From Chlorops oryzae (Eukaryota; Arthropoda; Insecta; Diptera; Chloropidae), in the NCBI GenBank assembly GCA_020466095.1, contig CM035808.1, positions 24,972,796 through 25,036,795 on the forward strand: a stretch of 64,000 nucleotides of DNA, given 5' to 3'. Under the pieces are notes generated by a model. That model searched no databases. It was not told the DNA's origin and worked only from the letters and a program-made list of their open reading frames with translations. Positions 48,434 through 59,134 of this stretch are shown piece after piece; the stretch's first letter is position 1, and each line of letters begins with the position of its first letter. The translations under genes and the position numbers were made by a program.

Positions 48434-48748
48434 TAAAAATTGAGCATCGTCCACTGGACGGGCAGACTGGTTTTGATGTCTCAACTCTGACGTGCGTACT
48501 CAACCAGTGGCCACGGCGACTAGAGAGTAAGTTTCAAAGTGTAATTTTGTGCTAGACAAAGGATTGTTCAATAAAAATAAGGGATAAACTTTAATCCTTT
48601 GCTTATTCATTTTTATAAAAGGATACTATAGGGACTATTATACGCTCGACACTGTCTGAGCGCTTGGTACCCTGTATCTCGGCAATAGGAATATAGGTGC
48701 AATTATACGCTTGACTCAGTCTGAGCGCTTTGCACCCTGTATCCTAAC
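48434..48748 (+). repeat. LTR-like remnant with a tandem 3' repeat
   Basis: TATAAAA (48434) is followed by transcript-like sequence and AATAAAAATAAG about 140 bp later, a U3-R-like order. Then a ~60-bp unit is repeated in tandem: ATTATACGCTCGACACTG ... CTGTATC at 48638-48682 and a variant ATTATACGCTTGACTCAG ... CTGTATC at 48697-48741. No partner LTR or coding region is present in the window, and the ends are not defined. Confidence 0.3.
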
Positions 48749-49977
48749 AGAAGTCACATACTTTAGAATATTCACGTCTCTCAGTTTTGAAACATTCTTT
48801 TCGGTGCGCAAATCGAATATTGATGTCATTTTCAATTTGAAAAGCTATGGGAGATCCAAAATTTGTTCAACGAAAGCTTTCTAGCGCTCTTTTTATCCTT
48901 ATGAAAGTCTTGATATGTACAAACAGAGAATGATTTTACATCAGCACCAAGATCAGTGAATCTCTCTCAGTGATCTCTTTTCTCTACAAAATTTCCTACC
49001 GATATGTTTTGTATTCATTTCTTCGGCCGTATGGTCTAAACATTTCTTTTATGAAATGTTAACTTTCCTATATATGTCAAAATGTTACGAATAGTCCCAT
49101 AAGCGGCTGAAATAAATTTAAAATATTCACAAAGACAACATTTTATTGCGTATTCATCACTTAATGTATCTGTTAGGTACAAATCCCTTATTACATTATT
49201 TTAATTGGCGGAACAAATATTCACCGAAAATTTGTCGAGATTAATTGTTTAATTGCATAATATGTTTCACTGCCTGATTCAAATGATTTTATTCAATTAA
49301 TCTGAAATGAATATATAATTTTAACGTTCAACTTACAAATAAACAAACAAAACAAAAGACTCAAAACACCAAAGCCTCAGCTTCTATTCAAACGAAATTG
49401 TTGGTTTAATTCCAAACAAAATCAAATATTCATGATTACGAGAATCAAACGCAGATCTGAGCAATGTATCAGCATAATGCGGTATTAAAATAAAATTTAT
49501 TTACGCTTGATGAACATACATTCGAACTAAACACAGCCACAAATACAATTATCAATATCATTATGGTCTCTAAATATTCGGATATTTTGCTATCGCGTTG
49601 CATCATTACAAAATCCAGAAATTGTCCGAAAAGTGGAAAATTCAAACAAAGGCAAACGTAATAATTTTAAGTGACCGCTTGAACCTCATAATTTGGCGAA
49701 GCTTTTGCCTATTTGCAGAAAACGCATAAAATATTTATGTTTGAAAATCCCATTGCGGATTAAATGCTATAACATTTTGGTCTATGAATGTTTTATATTT
49801 TATTTCTGTGACATTTAAAAGGATTATTTCTACAATGTTTAAAGTTTTTTTGATAAATAAATAACGAAAATCGGAAAACATGTCTTTATGCTCGTTATGA
49901 TAATAGTCAATGTTTTTGGAAAGATATTCCTAAAGCTCATATTTAAGGATCATCAATTTTGGTTACTACATGATTTA
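48749..49977. other. Non-coding DNA, no feature recognised
   Basis: AT-rich sequence without supported genes or repeats. Confidence 0.5.
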
Positions 49978-50084
49978 GGCTGCGGATACACCGGATCAAA
50001 TGAATCATTGTCGACTCGTTGGTGAAAACAATCACTTTCTTTCTTAGTCAAACCCGTTTCATTTGATCAGGTGTGTCCGCAGCC
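49978..50084. mobile_element. 107-bp inverted-repeat MITE
   Basis: Arms GGCTGCGGATACACCGGATC plus AAATGAA (49978-50004) and the near-complement TTTCATTTGATCAGGTGTGT plus CCGCAGCC (to 50084). It could fold into a long hairpin. Short size and no clear target duplication leave the family open. Confidence 0.65.
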
Positions 50085-52041
50085 CGATTCTCCAAAAAGT
50101 AACTTCCGAAGACGACTCAATTTTTTTTTCGCACTTTATTGAGCCATTCATCAGGACACACTCTCTGTCATTCCAAAAAAAAAATTGTTCTATGAATCCC
50201 ACAATGACACTAAGCCAGATCAAAACTTCTTCAGAACTGCTTTAAGCTGTCCAAAATGGACAAAGTAAAACCCACCAACGTAAGAGCTTTCTTAAGAAGA
50301 TCCAAAGGATAACAAAAAATCACTTCATCCGTGATTTATGACTTCGTTCAGCAGCTACGATTTTAGCTTTTCAAACGTCCAAGGAAAGTCTCTGAATACA
50401 AAAACAAAAAAAAAGGTGAAAGCCAGAGAATGCTTAAGTTAAGAGGAGGACGAAGAAGAAAAATAAGAAGGCGATAACGACCCATAAAGTACAATCGTAC
50501 TCGCCTTAATTTAAGTATTATTTGACCACAGTCTACTTAGTTATTATGCTGTCTCCTCGCTTTTTAAAATAACAAATCGAATCTGTGAGAGCTTAAAGCC
50601 TTAATCATTCGCGACGCTTATCGCTTTACTTGACTTAACTTAATCAATCGGCAGATTTGATCAATTCTATTTCATTTTTATGGGAACATTTATAGAAAAC
50701 TTAACTCGATTTAAGTATTTCGGGTACAAATCCTTAAGATCCGTTATGTTCAGCCAGAATTAAGCTTTAAACGTACTCACTTTATCGGAAAGTGTTTTTA
50801 TATTTCAGATATTGCATTTAAGCGCCCTTAGGCGATCTGAAGTTTTTATTTACATAGTCTATATATTCAGAGTACAAGCATAACGGCTTTTCCTGGCTGC
50901 TGGCAATGATTACATACAAAAGCTGTAGCGGAACCGCAAAGGCAATTTCGACTTTCACCCACGACACAGAGATTCATACATATATACGAGTATTTATGCA
51001 AGTAGGTGTCTATGTATGTATGCACAACCGGTGCAGAGATTTCGATTATCTGGCATACGTTCGGTTGAGTCAATTGACCAGTAGAGGAGACAACTTTCAT
51101 TGCAATTTGGTAGGGATTAAAAATATCCTTTTGCTGGATATGCTATGGCACTTGAGTTTTTTTTTTTTTTTTTTACTTACTGTTCCTGTTGGTTTTAACA
51201 TTTTGTTTGCTTGTGCTCACTGGGAGTATCGATTCACAGTCAAAAGAGTTTTTCCAATTTGGTCAACAAACGAACTGAAGTCAATGACTTTAGGTTTAAA
51301 CAACCACTTTAAAGGTTCCGAAAAGGATTTTTCTTTTAGTTAACATTTTGAAAAAAAATTTTTTTTTATAAGTAATTTTTGTTTTTCTAGGATGACTTCT
51401 AAGTAGCTTAACTATTCGTTAGAAAATGCACAATTTTGGTTGTAGAATTAAGTCGAATAATCACACTGAACGCCAAACTATTCTGCAGATCTCAAAACCC
51501 AAAACATTTTCAACTTCAAAAGACCATTACCACCAGAAGTCGATTTCAAAAGTTCCCACCATTTTCATTCTCCCTCTGTCCTTGCTTCTCTTTCCCTTTC
51601 GGATGCAACGAAACTGCAGTTAAGTAGGTTTTGCAGCAGGGATTTTTGTTGCGAAACTTTTGACCGAAACTTTTGATATTTGCATAAATTATGAACAGGC
51701 TTTTGTACTTCAATTTCTTATGACGAAATAATAACATCATTCCATGAGGTATTACGGTGGATTTTGTTGTCGTAATTATCGTTCAAAAGTTATCAAGTAG
51801 AAAATTCGCTGTTGAAAAAGTTTTCTTTTTTGCCGAACAACGCAGTAGGCCGGAAAAGAAAGCGATTGAATGTTTCTGGCTTTTTGCCCAAATATCCTTT
51901 TAATTTGGAAAAAATTCAAAAAAAATTCATTTTGAGAATATTTATTTATTCAAGAAGCTGTTGAAGGGATTTTATTTTTGTTTTGTCTATTTTTCTCAAT
52001 CGTTTGTTGGAAGAATAAAGAAGCAAATTTGATAGGCAATC
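50085..52041. other. Region upstream of the catalase-like gene
   Basis: No supported gene; frames at 50906-51343 and 51426-51627 are unremarkable. No TATA box is seen near the catalase-like start, in keeping with a TATA-less promoter somewhere in 51750-52040. Confidence 0.45.
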
Positions 52042-53577
52042 ATGGAATCATCTGAGGCATGCTGCCCAGCCGGCAATCAATTAATGGAATTTAAAAACAA
52101 TATGAAAACAACAGCCGGAACAATTACGACTGCAAGCGGTAATCCTGTGGGCGTGGCAGACGCATTGATGACTGTTGGACCACGTGGTCCCGGCCTATTG
52201 CAAGACATACATTTTATGGATCATGTAGGTCATTTCGATCTGGAACGTATACCCGAACGTGTGGTCAGTGCAAAGGGTGCTGGTGCGTTCGGCTACTTTG
52301 AGGTATCGCACAATATTACCGACGTTTGTGCTGCTAAATTATTCGATAAGGTCAAGAAGCGGACGCCCGTTGGTGTGAGATTTTCAACGTTTGTCGGTGA
52401 GAGGGGCTCGGCCGATTCTGTTCGTGATATACGTGGATTCGCTGTGAAATTCTACACTGAAGATGGTATTTGGGATTTGGTTGCTAGTAATTTACCAGTG
52501 TTTTCAGTTCGTGATCCGCAAATGTTCTCGAGTCTTGTGCATGCGATGAAACGCAATCCGGAAACACATTTGAGGGATCCGGAAATGTTTTGGGACTTCA
52601 TGACGTTGCGTCGTGAGACAATCCATCATCTGTTGTTGTTGTACAGTGATCGTGGCATACCAGCTAGTTACCGCCATATGCACGGTTATGGTGTTCATGC
52701 CTATAAGCTTGTCAATAATCGTGGTGAACCGATTTTTGCAAAATTCCACTTGAAATCGAATCAAGGCGTCAAGCATTTAGAGTCGCAAGAGGCCGTCAAG
52801 CAGGTTATGTGTGATCCAGATTTTGCAACTGCCGATCTCTTCAATGCTATCAAGACTGGAAACTATCCATCTTGGACGATGTACATTCAGGTTATGACGT
52901 ATGAGCAAGCAAAGAAATCACCATTCAATCCTTTCGATGCAACGAAAGTTTGGCCGCAAAGCGATTACCCGCTTATTAGAGTTGGTACTCTGCTTTTGGA
53001 TCGAAATCCCGTTAATTATTTCGCTGAGATCGAACAGATTGCATTTAGCCCGGCAAATATGATACCGGGTATTGAGCCGACAGCCGATCGGTTACTACAA
53101 GGTCGTCTCTTCGCCTACGGCGATGCACAACGATATCGTTTGGGTACAAATTACCAGCAAATTCCTGTTAATTGTCCGTATCGTGTTTCGATCAAGAATT
53201 ACCAACGCGATGGTTCGATGACTGTTCACTGTAATAAGGGCGGTGCACCAAATTACTACCCAAATTCGTATGGTGGACCCGAGGTTGATTCGCGCTCGAA
53301 ATGCTTGACAACATGTTGCCCGATTTCCGGTGATGTTTTTCGCTTCCCCGACGGTGGCACTGAGAATAATTTCGATCAGCCGGCTCACTTTTGGGAAAAG
53401 ATTCTGAATGAATTCGAAAAGAAACGATTGGTCGAGAATTTGGCCGATCACTTATCGCTTGCAACTCAGGAAATTCAGGAGCGTGCGGTTAAAAATTTTA
53501 ATATGGTAAACACAGATCTGGGAACGATGCTCACTGAAGCACTCAATGTGAGGAAATTGCAAAAAGCACGGCAATAG
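52042..53577 (+). CDS. Catalase-like protein, probable pseudoenzyme
   Basis: Single open frame of 511 aa covering the whole catalase fold: arm (NPVGVADALMTVGPRGP), FDLERIPERVVSAKGAGAFGYF at about 65-86, β-barrel, NYFAEIEQIAF, heme-ligand segment GRLFAYGDAQRYRLG and GGAPNYYPNSYG. In active clade-III catalases the distal side uses His75 and Asn148 (human numbering). Here the equivalents are Ser76 (RVV-S-AKG) and Ser149 (DLV-AS-N), while the proximal Tyr359 and Arg355 are kept. Without the His, peroxide cleavage should fail, so a heme-binding or regulatory role is inferred. The carboxyl end (KLQKARQ) has no SKL-type peroxisome signal. It has no introns, unlike the usual fly catalase gene, suggesting an old retrocopy; Drosophila has an intronless catalase paralogue (CG9314, recalled as testis-expressed) that may be the orthologue. 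AATAAA at 53707. The intact 1.5-kb frame argues for purifying selection. Confidence 0.95.
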   Translation: MESSEACCPAGNQLMEFKNNMKTTAGTITTASGNPVGVADALMTVGPRGPGLLQDIHFMDHVGHFDLERIPERVVSAKGAGAFGYFEVSHNITDVCAAKLFDKVKKRTPVGVRFSTFVGERGSADSVRDIRGFAVKFYTEDGIWDLVASNLPVFSVRDPQMFSSLVHAMKRNPETHLRDPEMFWDFMTLRRETIHHLLLLYSDRGIPASYRHMHGYGVHAYKLVNNRGEPIFAKFHLKSNQGVKHLESQEAVKQVMCDPDFATADLFNAIKTGNYPSWTMYIQVMTYEQAKKSPFNPFDATKVWPQSDYPLIRVGTLLLDRNPVNYFAEIEQIAFSPANMIPGIEPTADRLLQGRLFAYGDAQRYRLGTNYQQIPVNCPYRVSIKNYQRDGSMTVHCNKGGAPNYYPNSYGGPEVDSRSKCLTTCCPISGDVFRFPDGGTENNFDQPAHFWEKILNEFEKKRLVENLADHLSLATQEIQERAVKNFNMVNTDLGTMLTEALNVRKLQKARQ

Positions 53578-55963
53578 TTTTGCGGTGCTATTCAGCAAAG
53601 AAAGGCACATAAAGATCGTATATTATGTACATACATATTTTTTGTTATTAATATTTTGTTTTTTTTTTTTATGAAGCCATAGATATTTTTAACAAAATCA
53701 TGTTCGAATAAACTTTTTACTTGGAGAAAAAAGCATTGAAGTTTTCCAGTTCAAGGGTAACAACCAGCAATCTTGCAATCAACTTTCGAAAATTCCCCGC
53801 TTTCCTCCTCTTCAACCTTGCTAGGAGTCCTTTAGGCACTCCCAAAATAAAGGTTATTTTGCGGTCAATAAAAACCACTAAAAAATGTTCGCGCTAACTA
53901 CTTTGAGGTTAAAGTTGACGAGTCCTGTGCAAAGATTCAGAAACCTAAAGCTTTATACTTGGCTGTGAAGCATTTTAAAAGGTTCATTCTTTTACCCCCC
54001 TCGAACCATCGAGCAATAAGTTTAAACGGCACAATTACTTGGAAGCTCGCACCAAGCTCAGAATAAAATAAAACAAGACAAAGCGAAATTGTACTTCATT
54101 TGCTTTATCTATTTGAACGATCAAATATCTGGAGGCACTTTGCATTTGAAATGAGGACGTTTTCGCCGCCGCGCTCACGAGCTGTTTACAGATTTCATTG
54201 GATTACAATTGACAAGGAAGTGTAAAGTGCGCCCGCATAAATCGAAAACGGTTTAAATGCAAAATAAGATTTGTTCTGGAAAAATCCTATTACGGAGACT
54301 CGGGTTCACAAGGGAGATGGAATTTCCGGCAACTGAATTTTATAGCCAATTCAAATTTCATATATCATTCGATAAAAAATTTCATAGCATTTCTTTTTAC
54401 ATTCTTAAGGACCCTTAGGGTGTGTTTCTGTTCACTTGTGCCATCATCTTTATATTAATTATATGACCTTTTTTTCGGGGAACCATCGCATTTGTTATGT
54501 TTACGAGATTTTAATGATATTAATAAATCAGTTTAACGAGCGACTTTTCATAAATTCTTTACACCCCAAGGGAAGATCATAAAATAATTTAATTAAAAAT
54601 AATTAGCTTGAGTGAAAGGGAACAAATTAAATTGGTACCTATTAAACTGGTGTGTAAGGCAGCTTTTCAATTTGTGTATGAAAAAAAACAAGTTTTTTTT
54701 AATGCACTTGTATTAAGAACGTGCTAAGTACTTATGATAAGCTGCGGCTTGTAATAAGAATAAATTTAAGAAGAAAAAAATAATATGTTCTCCCAGTCAT
54801 GTCATTCGAGTCGCGGCGAAAGCACTTAAGAAAGGGAAAAAAACCACACAACAGCTTTTCATGAATCCGCATAGACGCCTTTTCACTTGTCTTGAATGTA
54901 ATGGCCCGTTTAAACGGTAGGACTTCAAACAAAAGCACACTACATCCTTTCAGCCCGCATCGTCTGCACATTAAAGTCACCTAATTACGTAATTGCCATA
55001 AGCACAACTGGCTGCCTCAAGCAAATTTACGCTTGAGATTTTTTTTTCTTTCTTTTTTTCCCCCTCATACTTTTACTTTTGTCTATTCTTTTACTTTTCG
55101 CTTTTTAGCACTATGATTCCAGGCCAGATAAAAGCTTTCGTCTTAATGGTGGTAACAAACAGTACTTTGCACTTTTGGCGCTTTGGCTTAAAAGCAAAAG
55201 CTAATATAAAACTATTTGAGTCATAGTCATTGGAGAGTTGGGAACAGTTTTCCCCCGTTTTTTTTATTTTTTATTTTTATTTTCGTCACTCGGGCACTTA
55301 ATTCTTTTTTATTTGTCGTGCAATTAATTAAAACTACAAAAATAAAACAGAAACAAAAAAGTCTCAACACTTTTGGGCACTAAAAATGTACAATTGTGTC
55401 TCTAGCTCGCTGAACTTTTCTAAGTTTTATGGCCGATAAATTTTGATTAAGCTTTTGGCAAAACTAAAAGATATCCGTATAAATTTAAGCTCGGGTTCAA
55501 ATCTAGAAATGGATAGAATTCTTTTTCTTGAAAGACAAATGTCTCTTTTTGTCACATAAATGGATTACGCACGTTCAAAGAATGAGTGACACGATTAGTT
55601 GTTTCTCTAATGAAATTTTTACATCAAGAAACACTTAAGCCATAAATTTTCTTAAAAGGGAAGACCTGAAGTTAGAATAAAAGGGAAAAGATGTTAAGTA
55701 TTTACTTTATCGGTGGTCGAAGACAGCGATGTCCAAACCTATAAATTGACTTTCATATTTGTGCGTGTATGTGTCTATGCGCTGTCGCGCTGCAGTATAT
55801 GGGACAGGTCGTGGGTTGGTATAAAAGGTGCCTGTTGCTTTTCCATACATTCAACTCACCTCATTTAACATAGGGCTGTCATTTGAAAACAACCGGTCCC
55901 TTTTCAAAGAGTGTGGGCTTAGTGGCAAAGACTCACCTTTGCCTTCGAATGATAGTGAGTTTG
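53578..55963. other. Non-coding DNA downstream of the catalase-like gene
   Basis: Begins with the catalase-like 3' UTR (AATAAA at 53707). The rest is AT-rich without supported genes. A promoter-like TATA site near 55820 is listed separately. Confidence 0.5.
55820..55857 (+). promoter_or_regulatory. Candidate TATA/initiator promoter, target gene unclear
   Basis: TATAAAAGG at 55820-55828 in a GGT...GTGCC context is followed about 31-33 bp later by ATTCAACTC, a passable initiator. The first downstream ATG (55949) runs within 15 bp into a mini-me-like insertion (55964). Either the downstream gene was disrupted or this is a chance match. Confidence 0.35.
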
Positions 55964-56832
55964 TTTTTATACCCGACACACTCTGTGTCGAGGGTATATT
56001 GCGTTTGTGTGGTTGTGTGTAACACCCAGAACTAGTCGAGATAGACCATACAAAATATATATAGAAATGATCAGCGTCACCAGGAGATTCGATTTATGTT
56101 CATCTGTGCGTCTGTCTAACTGTCCGTCTGTATGTATACAGTTTTCTTATCGAAGAAATTGAGCTATCTTGACAAAATTTGGTATGCGTGCTCACGGGGA
56201 CATGAGTAAGAACAAGTTCGAGAATGGACCCGATCGGACCATTTTTAGGGGTACCTCCAGTACTAGGGTCTGTTATGAAAATCACAAAAACTGCTCTAAA
56301 ACCGATGTTTTTCAAGATATTTTGATAAAATTTGATATTTGATCATATTTAAAGGCCAGTAATATTATTTCCGAAAATTGGAAAAGTGGGCGTGGCAGAA
56401 GGGCGGTTTTCGAAAATTGTCTCCTACACCCGAAATTCAAATGGGACTTGAACGAAATTTGGCACTTATGCTTCCTTTGTAGCCTTAAACATCCTTCAAA
56501 AAAAGTTTCTTGATCGGTCCATTTTTAAGGGTACCTCCAGTACTAGGGTCTGTCATAAAAATCCCAAAACTGCCTTAAAATCGGACTTTTTCGCAAAATT
56601 TTAATGAAACTTAGAATTTGAGCGTATATTTAAGCCCCCGATTAGAATTCAAAAAAACTGGAAAAGTGGGCGTGGCAAAAGGGCGGTTTTCATAAAAAAA
56701 TCTATCAAAGGTCGGTATATGGGGCCTCTAATGGCCTTAAACACCTCTGGATATTAAATGTTATTTGAACATGTGTGTCTGTGTCGGGTATTCTATTGTC
56801 AGGCTCGCCTGACTATAACACCCTTAATTGTT
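55964..56832 (-). mobile_element. mini-me/DINE-1-like dispersed repeat, copy 2
   Basis: Inverted relative of the repeat at 39341-40220: starts TTTTTATACCCGACACACTC here and ends GTCAGGCTCGCCTGACTATA then ACACCCTTAATTGTT. Internal blocks match in order (GATCAGCGTCAC, GTCTGTCTAACTGTCC array, TACTAGGGTCTGT twice, GTGGGCGTGGCA twice). The GTCT array is shorter than in copy 1. Confidence 0.75.
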
Positions 56833-57186
56833 TAAATATTCATTTGCACGCCATTTTGAAATTTATTTTCTCTACCTATCGCGAAAAGCAAAAAACGTAC
56901 AAGTTTAAACGAACTCACCCAACTACGATCATTTTGGGTCTGGACCAGGCATCGGCGTGCCAGGAACACCGCGTGCGCATCGTTTTCAAATTTCAGAGAA
57001 CACACAAAAAAAAATTCTTTATGTCTTTTAGTGCATTTCCTCGCTCCTCTCACACATACACTATCATTTTAATTTTTCTGATGACTGGACTAGACTAAGG
57101 TGAGTCCGATAGAGGTTAGCCCTAGACCGGTCGAATTTCATATAAATTTGGGGTCGGACTTATCACCTAGGTCTGGTCGTTTTTTA
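56833..57186. other. Gap between repeats, no gene seen
   Basis: A 107-codon + frame spans part of the mini-me end and this gap and is not credible. Nothing else recognised. Confidence 0.5.
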
Positions 57187-57766
57187 AGGCTGGTCTCCAG
57201 TTCCCCAAGGAATGAAAAACTCCATATAAAAAAAAGCCAAAGAAATGCTTAAGAAATATTTCTTCAAGAAATTTTCTGCATGCAGTCCCCAGTTCGGCAA
57301 AAAAGTAGTACATATTTTAATACGTTTTTTTGACATAAAATGTGCTAGGTAACTCAGGCTATCAGCAGAAATAATTGCAAATGAATTGTTTCTTGGAGAA
57401 ATTTTGACAAGTGAGGTAGGTCAGTTGTGATTGTATAGAAATAGTGCATCCATTTTTCGGGTTTTTTCAAAAAAACATGGAGAAAAACCCCAAAAAACCA
57501 AAAACGCTTAATAAATTTCTCAAACGAGAATAAACGCGAATTAATATCGCTTGTTAAAGAGAGTAGAAGAATTTGCGCGCTTTTTATTCTGAACGTTTAT
57601 AATCGCGCCTTTTTAATTTCTGTGTTTCGTTTCACTTTTTTGACACATGTGACATATGACAGATTGCCTCTGTTGCACTAAAAAGTTCTGTAGTACTACC
57701 TTTTCTCCTCGGAGAAAAAAATAGAAAATTTCTGCTGACATTCCTTACCGAACTGGAGACCAGCCT
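57187..57766. mobile_element. TTA-flanked inverted-repeat element (PIF/Harbinger-like)
   Basis: Inverted ends AGGCTGGTCTCCAGTTC followed inward by AAGGAATG on both sides (left 57187-57214, right about 57739-57766), with TTA on both flanks (57184-57186, 57767-57769). 580 bp and non-coding. A related CCCCAGTTCGGCAA word recurs inside near 57288. TTA duplications suggest PIF/Harbinger. Confidence 0.75.
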
Positions 57767-58367
57767 TTACACTAAAACCACTTCGTTACTGCAATTTTGT
57801 TCGCAGCTCGGTAGGATTTTGTGTCTCAATCACATTTCCTTTGTAAATCGCCTTTTCTGGTCTAAATCAGATAAAAAAGTAGCAAGTAAAATACAATCGG
57901 CTTGCTTTAAAAATATATTTTTATCACTGAACATTTTTAACTAAAATATTGTAAATTATCATTAAAAATGATGTATAAATGTTTCATTCCTTTAGATTTT
58001 TATGAAGTCCTCAATAGCAGAGCAGAATTCATGTGAGGCAAAAGTGAAAACGAACGAAGAGAAATCTCAAAACTAGCCCCCAAATTTTCTACCAGAGCGT
58101 GAATGGCTACACCACTTACTACTCTGCATGGCGCGACATGTACGACAGATCTTAATCATTCTGCCGACAACCTGGTCTGCGGTATTCAAATTACACAAAA
58201 AAAAAAGTACATAGTCGATTCTAATATATTAAATACTCAAAATTTTGAATGCCGAGTAACCTCGGAGTACTCCTCTTTGGTGAATCGGCCTCTTCATTAT
58301 TGTAGAGAAGTTTTTTTTTCAAACTTTGTAGAGCTAGCAAGAAAGACCAAAAACAAAAATATAGAAG
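57767..58367. other. Gap between repeats, no gene seen
   Basis: A 94-codon + frame at 58103-58387 runs into the following mini-me-like repeat and shows no motif. It is not called. Confidence 0.45.
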
Positions 58368-59134
58368 AACAAGTAAGAGTGTTATAGTCAGGCGAGCCGG
58401 ACAATAGAATACCCGACACAGATACACATGTTCAAATAATTTTGAATATCAGGAGTTGTTTAAGGCCATAGGGGCCCCATATACCGACTTTTGTTTAATT
58501 TCTTTATGAAAACCTCCTTTTTGCCATGCCCACATATCCAATTCTCTTGAATTCTAATTGAGATTTTTGAATTTGAGATTTTTGTGGCAGACCCTAGTAC
58601 TGTAGGAGGTATTCTTAATAATGGACATATCAAAGACATTTTTGGAGAAGATGTTTATGGGTACAAATAAAGCATAAGTGCCAATTTTCGTTCAAGTCCC
58701 ATTTGAATTTCGGGTGTAGGGGACAATTTTCGAAAAAAGTAATTCTGCCACGCCCACTTTTTCAGTTTTTTGAAATCACATTACTTGCCTTTAAATATGT
58801 TCAATTTTTTCGTGATTTTCGTAACAGATCCTAGTACTGGAGGTACCCCTTAAAAATGGTCCGATCAAGTCCATTCTCGAACTTATTCTTACTCATGTCC
58901 CCGTGAGCACGCATACCATATTTTGTCAAGATAGCTCAACTTCTTCGATAAGAAAACTGTATACATACAGACGGACAGACAGACAGACGGACAGATGAAC
59001 ATAAATCGAATCTCCTGGTGACGCTGATCATTTCTATATATATTTTGTATGGTCTATCTCGACTGGTTCTGGGTGTTACACACAACCACACAAACGCAAT
59101 ATACCCTCGACACAGAGTGTGTCGGGTATAAAAA
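58368..59134 (+). mobile_element. mini-me/DINE-1-like dispersed repeat, copy 3
   Basis: Starts AACAAGTAAGAGTGTTATAG with the GTCAGGCGAGCC palindrome and ends ACACAGAGTGTGTCGGG then TATAAA. The order of internal blocks is the same as in copy 1, with internal deletions (near 58565 and 58806) that make it about 110 bp shorter. The GACA/GACG array at 58968-58997 is short. Confidence 0.75.

Noticed and set aside
52504..53464. Minus-strand frames opposite the catalase-like gene
   Set aside because: Antisense shadows of a strongly supported coding region.
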